A DNA stretch of 41,777 bases, taken from NCBI GenBank assembly GCA_021777355.1, contig JAJYDO010000015.1:1-41777 (forward strand). Reading direction: 5' to 3'. This document shows, piece after piece, positions 35,769 through 41,777 of the stretch (positions are counted from its first letter, which is position 1; the number at the start of each line of letters is the position of its first letter). This DNA is from Actinomycetes bacterium. Its GTDB lineage: Bacteria > Actinomycetota > Acidimicrobiia > Acidimicrobiales > JABEUL01. The notes under the pieces are model-generated. The model ran no database searches. It was not told the origin of the DNA and worked only from the letters and a program-made list of their open reading frames with translations. The position numbers and the translations under genes were made by a program.

Positions 35769-36899
35769 CTATTTGACCTTCTTGTCGCCCGAACACTTCT
35801 CAATTAGCTCTTTAAACTGATCGAAAAGATAGTGTGCATCATGAGGCCCAGGACCTGCTTCTGGATGATACTGGACGGAAAATGCAGGCGCATCGTTAAG
35901 TTCAATTCCTTCTACTACCCCGTCATTCAAGTTGACGTGAGTGACAACTGCATTTGCCAAACTATCTTGATCTATTGCATATGAGTGGTTTTGGCTTGTA
36001 ATTTCAATATTTTGGCTGGATAGATTCTTCACCGGGTGATTCCCCCCATGGTGGCCAAAGGGAAGCTTAATAGTTTTAGCTCCAATTGAACGAGCGAGAA
36101 GTTGGTGGCCTAAGCAAATGCCAAATATTGGAACTCTTCCCAAAAGCCCAGAGACAGTATCTACCGCATAATCAACTACTCCCGGATCTCCGGGACCGTT
36201 TGAGAGAAATACACCGTTTGCTTTTCTTTTGAAAACATCTCCCGAAAGTATCTCATCGGCTTTAGTTGTGGCCGGAACGACAGTGACTGTGGCAAATCCG
36301 GCCAAGTTCCTCAGTATTGTTGTTTTTATCCCGTAGTCAATTGCAATTATGTTAATCGGGCCATTACCCAACGTATATGGACGGTCACAGGTGACGCCTC
36401 TAACTAAATCCTTCCCGTCGGTTGGACCATCTTTTTTGGCCAACTCGGTCAAAGATTTTACATCGGAGCTCTCAATTGGTCCAAAGGCGCATCCCAATGC
36501 TCCAAGATCTCTGATGTGGCGAGTTAACTTACGGGTATCAACGCCCGTGATCATTGGTATCTTATTGTTGATTAGCCATTCCTCGATGTTGAGCTGGCTG
36601 CGCCAATTGCTTGCAATTTCTGTCACATCTCTTACAACAACTCCAGAACATCTGGGCATTTTGGACTCATTGTCAAAGTCGTTTGTGCCGTAATTGCCAA
36701 AATGAGGATAGGTAAACGTAATTACTTGGCCTGCGTAACTTGGGTCTGAAACTATCTCTTGATATCCGCTTAGAGAAGTATTAAATACAATCTCTCCCAC
36801 GCACACCCCTTCGTCGGGAACATATCCTCCTACAAGGCCTTCAAAAACTGAACCGTCGGATAATACCAGGACGGCCTCTCTTCGATCTCTGTCTCTCAC
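35769..36899 (-). CDS. carA: Carbamoyl-phosphate synthase small subunit (glutaminase)
   Basis: Releases ammonia from glutamine and channels it to CarB. The N-terminal CarA domain has FNTSLSGYQEIVSDPSYAGQ. The C-terminal class I glutamine amidotransferase domain has the catalytic triad: C262 in GICLGHQ, with H345 and E347 in YHPEAGPGP. The length of 376 residues is standard. The GTG start overlaps the pyrC stop as GTGA. The carA-carB junction has no spacer, so the two chains are made together. Confidence 0.97.
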   Translation of the reverse strand: MRDRDRREAVLVLSDGSVFEGLVGGYVPDEGVCVGEIVFNTSLSGYQEIVSDPSYAGQVITFTYPHFGNYGTNDFDNESKMPRCSGVVVRDVTEIASNWRSQLNIEEWLINNKIPMITGVDTRKLTRHIRDLGALGCAFGPIESSDVKSLTELAKKDGPTDGKDLVRGVTCDRPYTLGNGPINIIAIDYGIKTTILRNLAGFATVTVVPATTKADEILSGDVFKRKANGVFLSNGPGDPGVVDYAVDTVSGLLGRVPIFGICLGHQLLARSIGAKTIKLPFGHHGGNHPVKNLSSQNIEITSQNHSYAIDQDSLANAVVTHVNLNDGVVEGIELNDAPAFSVQYHPEAGPGPHDAHYLFDQFKELIEKCSGDKKVK

Positions 36900-38194
36900 C
36901 AGTTGCCTACTCCATTCTCTACTACAACTTTTCCCCCACAGATCGTATAAATCACTTTGCCGAAAAAGTTCAACCCCCCATAAGGGCTTATTCTCTCTTT
37001 GGCAACTTCTTTTTTTTCATCGAGTGAAAAAATTGCGAGATCTCCCCTTGCCCCAACGCTAAGCAAACTTGTCTGCCTACTTTTAGAAATTATGTTTCTG
37101 GGTCTTGTAGTTAAAGCATCAATGACTCTTACGAACTTGCCGGCATCAATTTGATCTTTGATGTCTAGGCCGAACGTTTTTAAAATAATTCCCAAGGCTA
37201 TATCCAAGCTTTCTATTCCACATGGTGCTTCAGAAAATGATTTCTCTTTGGCCTCTAGCGTATGGGGGGCATGATCAGTAGCAATTGCATCGATGGTGCC
37301 TTCTAGAAGTCCTCTTCGCATTTCATTTATGTCCATAGTTCCTCGAAGAGGAGGATTGACTTTGTAAATAGGATTGAATTTCTCGACTAGAGAGTCGTCG
37401 AGAAACAGGTGGTGCGGAGTTACCTCACAGGTAAACTTTAAACCTCTTTGCTTTGCAATTTCTATTATTTCCAACGAACCGGAAGTCGAAATATGTTGAG
37501 CATGGTATTTGGCATTCCTATTTTTTAAGAGAATTAGATCTCTGGCCAGCATGATTTCTTCACTCGAAGCCGGGATTCCCGGAATTCCAAGACGTTGAGA
37601 AATTGGGCCAAGATTTGCCAAACCCCCTGTAGAGATTGAATTGGTTTCGAGATGTTGGGCTACTACCACGCCTAGTTCGCCAGCGTAACTTAAAGCTTTA
37701 TCCATTATGGAACTGTCCTGCACTCCATTGCCGTCATCTGTGAACATCACAACCCCAAGATCGGCCATTGCTTTCATGTTTACGAGGCCTTCCCCTTTCC
37801 TCTCCAAGGTAATGGCAGAGGCAATCTCAACATTGATTACGGCTAACTTTGCCAAGGCCCTAATCTCATGCACCATAGAGGTGCAGTCAATACTGGGACT
37901 TGTATTGGGCATAGCAACTACGGTTGTAAAGCCTCCCAGTGCTGCTTTTCTTGTCCCGCTAACAATAGTCTCGGCTTCGCTATTGCCTGGTTCGCGAAGA
38001 TGGGTATGCAAATCAACGAAACCCGGGGAGATGTAAAGTCCTGATGCGTCGATCACCCTTTGGTCGGAAGAAATTTCAATATCGTTTTCACATTGAGTAA
38101 TTAATCCCTCTGGTGATATTGCAATATCGCTCCTTCCAAGGCCGTGATTGTCAATTACGTACCCACCCTTGATCACAAGTGGCGCATCATTCAT
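36896..38194 (-). CDS. pyrC: Dihydroorotase
   Basis: Zinc amidohydrolase (class I) forming dihydroorotate from carbamoyl aspartate. The metal-binding HTHLREPG follows GFVDL at residues 59-70. Other ligands lie in AQHISTSGS, CEVTPHHLFL and the late ATDHAPHT, where aspartate is the catalytic residue. The MPNTSP segment is also typical. The length of 432 residues is normal. I choose the second available ATG (38194), eight bases after AAGAGA; the ATG at 38200 is too close to that site. It overlaps the end of pyrB. Confidence 0.96.
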   Translation of the reverse strand: MNDAPLVIKGGYVIDNHGLGRSDIAISPEGLITQCENDIEISSDQRVIDASGLYISPGFVDLHTHLREPGNSEAETIVSGTRKAALGGFTTVVAMPNTSPSIDCTSMVHEIRALAKLAVINVEIASAITLERKGEGLVNMKAMADLGVVMFTDDGNGVQDSSIMDKALSYAGELGVVVAQHLETNSISTGGLANLGPISQRLGIPGIPASSEEIMLARDLILLKNRNAKYHAQHISTSGSLEIIEIAKQRGLKFTCEVTPHHLFLDDSLVEKFNPIYKVNPPLRGTMDINEMRRGLLEGTIDAIATDHAPHTLEAKEKSFSEAPCGIESLDIALGIILKTFGLDIKDQIDAGKFVRVIDALTTRPRNIISKSRQTSLLSVGARGDLAIFSLDEKKEVAKERISPYGGLNFFGKVIYTICGGKVVVENGVGNW

Positions 38195-39137
38195 TTTCAT
38201 AATCTCTTTTAAGACAGTGTTCGAGTATCGCCATTCTTGTAGGCACCCCGACTCTCACTTGAAAGTTAACCAATGCTCTAGGGTCATTTGGAACAAGCGA
38301 GTCAATCTCCACTCCTCTATTCATTGGACCAGGATGTAGGATTAAAGCGCTATCTTTAATCTTTTCTACCCTGTCCGTTGTCAGTCCATAGCGATGCCTG
38401 AATTCGCTTAAGGAGGGAATAAAACCTCCGCTGGCTCTCTCTAGCTGCAATCTAAGAGGCATTACCAAATCGAATTCTGAAATAACTGAATCTAAATCAG
38501 TAACCATCTGGAACTCTTGCCAAAAGTTAGGTAGCAATGTGGGAGGTCCGCATAGAATAACCTCGCCTCCCAGTTTGGAAAATGCTCTTGCGACAGATCT
38601 CGCAACTCTTGAGTGCAAGATATCTCCAACAATGCCTATTTTCAATCCCGAAAAGTCATCCGGATCTTTTCTTGAAAAACTGCCTATATTTGGTATTTCC
38701 CCCTTAATTGCTGATCTAAAAGCAACAATATCTAAAAGAGCCTGGCTGGGATGGGAGTGGGCTCCATCCCCCGCGTTTATTACTGCCAAGTCCGTCCATT
38801 CGGAAATTTGCTTGGGCACTCCGGCACTTGAGTGCCTGACGATCAGCGCGTTCACCCCAAAAGATTCAAAAGTAGCAATGGTGTCACGAAGCGACTCTCC
38901 TTTTGTCATTGAAGATGTGCTTTTTGAAAATGTGAGGACTCCCAAGCTTAGCTTTCGTGCAGCCATTTCAAAGGACATTCTTGTTCTCGTAGATTCTTCA
39001 AAAAACAAAGTAACTACGGTAGAACCCTCCAGAGAACCTGTTACTTTCAGCTCATTTTTGATATGGACTTCGGCTCGCTTGACTATTGAAAGTATTTCAC
39101 TTTTATTTAAATCGTCTATCGCGATTAGGTTTTTCAT
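38187..39137 (-). CDS. pyrB: Aspartate carbamoyltransferase catalytic chain
   Basis: Joins carbamoyl phosphate and aspartate. The carbamoyl-phosphate motif STRTR (49-53, in FFEESTRTRMSFE) is intact, and STSSMTKGESLRDT supplies the lysine loop from the neighbouring chain. NAGDGAHSHPSQALLD is the next signature, and LHPGPMNRGVEID contains the closing loop. The length of 316 residues is typical. No regulatory chain (pyrI) is present, as in other Gram-positive operons. ATG at 39137 overlaps the pyrR stop as TGATG and has AAAGG upstream; a TTG one codon earlier is less likely. Confidence 0.97.
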   Translation of the reverse strand: MKNLIAIDDLNKSEILSIVKRAEVHIKNELKVTGSLEGSTVVTLFFEESTRTRMSFEMAARKLSLGVLTFSKSTSSMTKGESLRDTIATFESFGVNALIVRHSSAGVPKQISEWTDLAVINAGDGAHSHPSQALLDIVAFRSAIKGEIPNIGSFSRKDPDDFSGLKIGIVGDILHSRVARSVARAFSKLGGEVILCGPPTLLPNFWQEFQMVTDLDSVISEFDLVMPLRLQLERASGGFIPSLSEFRHRYGLTTDRVEKIKDSALILHPGPMNRGVEIDSLVPNDPRALVNFQVRVGVPTRMAILEHCLKRDYENE

Positions 39138-39685
39138 CAAAGACCTTTCGCCAAATAGATCCCGTCATCTCTGACGACTACCTTTTCAGCCTTTGACGTG
39201 GGAAGATTTTTTCCAACATAGTCCGGTCGGATTGGAATTTCACGATGTCCCCTGTCAACCATAACGGCCAACTGAATTAGGCCGGGTCTTCCCATTTCAC
39301 TCAGTGCATTAAATGAAGCTTTAACTGTGCGACCAGTGTATAAGACATCATCGACCAAGACAACTTTTTTCCCGTCAAGAATGGGAATTTCAGCAACTTC
39401 GTATCCAATGAATGAAATCTCTTTGACATTCAAGTCATCCCTAAATTTAGTTACATCCAACACGCCAAAGGGCACTTTAGAATTTTCAATCTGCGAGAGG
39501 TTGGAAGCTATTTGCCGACCAATACTGATTCCCCCGTTTGCCAAACCCAGAACTACGAGATCTTCTGGTCCGCCATTTCTCTCCAATATCTCATGAGAAA
39601 TCCGAGTAATAGCTCGCCTTAGTCCATCGGATTCCATCACCTGGTGCCAATCTGACTCCTTCTCGCTTCGCCAGTCGCGAAACAC
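39137..39685 (-). CDS. pyrR: Pyrimidine operon regulator PyrR
   Basis: UMP-sensing RNA-binding attenuation protein with the phosphoribosyltransferase fold, often also weakly active as uracil phosphoribosyltransferase. The PRPP loop VVLVDDVLYTGRT is at 108-120. The late motif REIPIRPDYVGKNLPTS is characteristic of PyrR. The usual TRG loop after the first strand reads LANGG (48-52) here, so an arginine normally found there is missing. The start is GTG with AGGAGG eight bases upstream. A consensus PyrR-binding hairpin lies directly before this ribosome binding site. Confidence 0.95.
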   Translation of the reverse strand: MFRDWRSEKESDWHQVMESDGLRRAITRISHEILERNGGPEDLVVLGLANGGISIGRQIASNLSQIENSKVPFGVLDVTKFRDDLNVKEISFIGYEVAEIPILDGKKVVLVDDVLYTGRTVKASFNALSEMGRPGLIQLAVMVDRGHREIPIRPDYVGKNLPTSKAEKVVVRDDGIYLAKGL

Positions 39686-39694
39686 TTATTTTTC

Positions 39695-39752
39695 CTCCTG
39701 TTCGTACGAGCCTCACCGGACTCGTTTCACGCACAGCCAATCTAACAAGGAG
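39695..39752 (-). promoter_or_regulatory. PyrR-binding RNA loop in the pyrR leader
   Basis: The minus-strand RNA at 39722-39709 reads AGUCCGGUGAGGCU, which fits the published PyrR-binding consensus ARUCCNGNGAGGYU at all positions. Flanking ACGAG and CUCGU form a 5-bp lower stem. Farther out, CUCCUUGUU (39752-39744) can pair with AACAGGAG (39702-39695), which contains most of the pyrR Shine-Dalgarno. The whole leader could then fold into one structure that hides the ribosome binding site when PyrR-UMP is bound. There is no T-run for a terminator. Confidence 0.85.
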
Positions 39753-39757
39753 ATTAA

Positions 39758-40213
39758 CTAGCTTATGGCCATACTATCAGAACTATCTGGACCTGCGTGA
39801 TCATTTTTTATCCCGGCGTTATCCAGTTCTTGCACAACTGAGGCCATTATCCCGTTGATAAACCTGCTGGAGCTTTCTGTGGAGTAAATAGAAGCAAGTT
39901 CGACTGCTTCTGAAATAATTACTGCTTTGGGAGTGTCGGAACTGCTTAACAGCTCTCCGATTTCCATTCTCAAAATTGCCCTATCTATGATCGGCATTCT
40001 GCCAATTGCCCAGCCTTGGGCGGAACTCCCAATAATTGAATCTATCTTTTCAGCCGACTCGCTGAAGGAATTAATTAGTTCAGCCGAAAACTTCGAAACT
40101 GCTTCTTCTTGAGAAAGTACCTCATTTGGAGAAATCTCTAAAATATCCGCTTTATAAAATATCGCCAGCGCACGTTCTCTGTCCAGCCTCTTTTTAGCTA
40201 TGCCTTCATTCAC
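39758..40213 (-). CDS. nusB: Transcription antitermination factor NusB
   Basis: All-helical RNA-binding protein that acts with NusE (S10) on boxA of rRNA operons. It has 151 residues. The conserved second half reads WAIGRMPIIDRAILRMEIGEL, then PKAVIISEAVELASIYSTESSSRFINGIM. The N-terminal arginine-rich start (KKRLDRERALAIFYKAD) is also typical. It lies 12 bases after efp, the standard arrangement. The tail is acidic and probably flexible. Confidence 0.94.
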   Translation of the reverse strand: MNEGIAKKRLDRERALAIFYKADILEISPNEVLSQEEAVSKFSAELINSFSESAEKIDSIIGSSAQGWAIGRMPIIDRAILRMEIGELLSSSDTPKAVIISEAVELASIYSTESSSRFINGIMASVVQELDNAGIKNDHAGPDSSDSMAIS

Positions 40214-40225
40214 CTAGTTAAACCA

Positions 40226-40789
40226 TCAAGCCCGAGTGATGTACTCACCCGTTCTGGTGTCAATCTTTATCTTGTCACCTGGGTTCACAAATAAAGGCAC
40301 CTGCACTACCAACCCAGTTTCTAAAGTCGCAGGCTTTCTGGCTCCTGAAACCCTGTCACCTTGCACTCCGGGTTCAGTTTCTGCGATGGTTAGCTCAACT
40401 GCTGCCGGCAGTTCTACTCCGACAACCTCGGTGCCATACCTCTGTAAAAGCGCCGAATCGCCTTCTCTCAAATAAGAGATTGCCTCGCCTAGGGATTCAA
40501 CTTCAACATTTATCTGGTCATAATTTTGATTATCCATCATCACTATTGCGTTGCCATCCCTGTAAAGGTACTGCATTTCAGATTTGTCGATAATTGCCTG
40601 CTCCACTTTTTCATCGGCTCTAAAGGTCTTTTCCAAGACAGACTTCGTCCTCATATTGCGAAGTTTGGTGCGTACAAATGCGCCACCTTTGCCGGGTTTT
40701 ACATGTTGAAATTCAATAATGGTATAAAGGCCTTCCGGCAGTTCAATTGCCATGCCGTTTTTAAAATCATTCGTAGATATCGCACTCAC
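40226..40789 (-). CDS. efp: Elongation factor P
   Basis: Relieves ribosome stalling at proline runs. The 187-residue protein shows three beta domains. The loop that reaches the peptidyl-transferase centre reads KPGKGGAF, with the key lysine at K34. The C-terminal signature with GLVVQVPLFVNPGDKIKIDTRTGEY is intact. No epmA, epmB or rhamnosyltransferase modification gene is nearby, so whether K34 is modified cannot be told. GTG start in a four-base overlap with the peptidase stop. Confidence 0.97.
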   Translation of the reverse strand: MSAISTNDFKNGMAIELPEGLYTIIEFQHVKPGKGGAFVRTKLRNMRTKSVLEKTFRADEKVEQAIIDKSEMQYLYRDGNAIVMMDNQNYDQINVEVESLGEAISYLREGDSALLQRYGTEVVGVELPAAVELTIAETEPGVQGDRVSGARKPATLETGLVVQVPLFVNPGDKIKIDTRTGEYITRA

Positions 40790-41777
40790 GCGACTAGCTC
40801 CTTACTAGCTAATGTCAAAGGTTGACAGCCATTTTCAGTAACTACCACCGTGTCTTCGATCCTGACCCCACCTAAACCCTCAAGATATATTCCCGGCTCA
40901 ACAGTTACTACCATGCCTGTTTTCAGCGTAGATGCCATTTTAGAGGCTACATAGGGCTCTTCATGAACATCTAAGCCCACGCCATGGCCAGTCGAGTGAT
41001 TAAAGAATTTCCCATAGCCCGAATTATCTATATAAACCCTGCATGCACGATCTACGGAGGTAGTTCTGACACCGGCTCTGACGCTTTGAACCCCCAGTTC
41101 TTGAGATTTTCTAACTAGCTTTTCGATTTTTTTTAGCTCTTTATTCCTAAAATCACCTATAAGAACAGTTCTCGTCATATCGGAGCAGTATCCATCTACA
41201 ACCGCTCCAAAATCACATACAACCAAATCTCCAATCTCCAACTTTCTCTCTGAAGGCTGTGCATGGGGCAGCGCGCCATTTGGCCCTGAAGCTAAAATAG
41301 TCGGGAAGGAGTTGCCCGCCGCGCCAAACTTTCGAATCTCACTATCTAATAGACGAGCAATTTCTCGCTCCGTGGCGCCGGGAATCATTTTGTGCCTAAC
41401 TTTTGCAAATGCCAGATCAGCGCAGTTGGCAGCAGCTCTCATGCGTGATATTTCACCCACATCTTTGATCTTTCTCAAACCTTCGACAATATTGCTGGTC
41501 GGAACAAGTTCCTTACCCGCAAAAATCTTCTCAAATAAAGGGATCGAACCCCACTTAATTTGATTTGCCTCCAGCCCTACCCGCTTTGCCTTAGCCAGGT
41601 GCCTGGACAGATAATTTAGCTGAGACAAAGGTTTCCCCACGAAAACTTTGGCCTTCACCCCATGAAGTTCGAGTTCCTCTTTAATTTGAATCTCATATCG
41701 CCCGTCTGTAGTTACCGCCATTTGGCCGTCGCTTGATCTAACAGAGACAATCCCTGCCGAGCCTGAAAATCCTGATA
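40786..41777 (-). CDS. M24-family Xaa-Pro aminopeptidase, cut by the window edge
   Basis: Metallopeptidase of the PepQ/PepP type. The frame continues without a stop to the right edge, where it reads SGFSGSAG and [13 protein letters not shown], so the N-terminus lies outside the window and the ATG at 41721 is internal. All five dinuclear-metal ligands are visible: the aspartates of [17 protein letters not shown], the histidine of [13 protein letters not shown], and the glutamates of VEPGIYL and VRIEDTV. It directly precedes efp, a common pairing in Gram-positive genomes, and overlaps it by four bases. Confidence 0.94.
   Translation of the reverse strand, partial: SGFSGSAGIVSVRSSDGQMAVTTDGRYEIQIKEELELHGVKAKVFVGKPLSQLNYLSRHLAKAKRVGLEANQIKWGSIPLFEKIFAGKELVPTSNIVEGLRKIKDVGEISRMRAAANCADLAFAKVRHKMIPGATEREIARLLDSEIRKFGAAGNSFPTILASGPNGALPHAQPSERKLEIGDLVVCDFGAVVDGYCSDMTRTVLIGDFRNKELKKIEKLVRKSQELGVQSVRAGVRTTSVDRACRVYIDNSGYGKFFNHSTGHGVGLDVHEEPYVASKMASTLKTGMVVTVEPGIYLEGLGGVRIEDTVVVTENGCQPLTLASKELVA

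Noticed and set aside
38539-39174. 211-codon plus-strand open frame opposite pyrB
   Set aside because: It is the antisense shadow of pyrB, with low-complexity Ser/Thr composition and no domain or ribosome binding site.
1-41777. CRISPR arrays, insertion sequences, prophage genes, tRNA and rRNA
   Set aside because: No direct-repeat arrays, transposase or integrase motifs, or cloverleaf-like segments were seen; nearly all sequence is assigned to housekeeping genes.

Overview
This window reads as a chromosomal core region of an actinobacterium. It carries the conserved division and cell-wall (dcw) cluster in actinobacterial order, followed by the rpsO-pnp-M16 peptidase-dapB block, and next to it the efp-nusB-pyr block. 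FtsZ ends in the short acidic tail that binds membrane adaptors, and no ftsA is present. MurE carries the DNPR motif of meso-diaminopimelate ligases, which fits dapB being nearby. Base composition looks moderate (mid-40s % G+C by eye), so a low-to-mid G+C lineage such as the Acidimicrobiia is my best guess; this is inference and was not tested by any search.

Layout. Apart from one gene at the left end, everything is on the minus strand, so transcription runs from high to low coordinates. The right end (32.4-41.8 kb) holds pepQ-like M24 peptidase, efp, nusB, pyrR, pyrB, pyrC, carA and carB: translation factors feeding into UMP synthesis. The nusB-pyrR gap contains a full consensus PyrR-binding RNA loop beside the pyrR ribosome binding site. 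An ammonium transporter (amt, 30.9-32.2 kb) follows, with its own upstream region. Next is the dcw cluster (15.4-30.7 kb): mraZ, rsmH, ftsL, ftsI, murE, mraY, murD, ftsW, murG, murC, murB, ftsQ, ftsZ and yfiH, mostly joined by 1-4 base stop/start overlaps. It starts from a promoter carrying helically phased MraZ boxes. murF is absent from its usual place between murE and mraY.

Downstream come rpsO, pnp, an M16 zinc protease, a fatty-acid desaturase with its own operator-controlled promoter, dapB and hemW (8.4-15.4 kb). After these are a two-helix membrane protein of unknown function, a heterodimeric ABC exporter pair (4.0-7.6 kb), a degenerate-looking small ORF, and then pyrD and pyrF. These last two pyrimidine genes are stranded about 29 kb from the rest of the pyr genes. 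The left end has a plus-strand seven-bladed YVTN propeller/PKD protein that may have lost its 5' end.

The genes cover lipid II synthesis and septal peptidoglycan assembly, de novo pyrimidine synthesis, RNA turnover and translation. The least ordinary features are regulatory or residue-level: a 101-nt structured inverted-repeat element that buries the rsmH start site, the MraZ operator array, the PyrR leader, a TetR-like operator on a probably leaderless desaturase promoter, and an Amt protein whose first twin-histidine is a glutamate. I found no phage, IS element, CRISPR array, tRNA or rRNA, and no clearly new multi-gene system.
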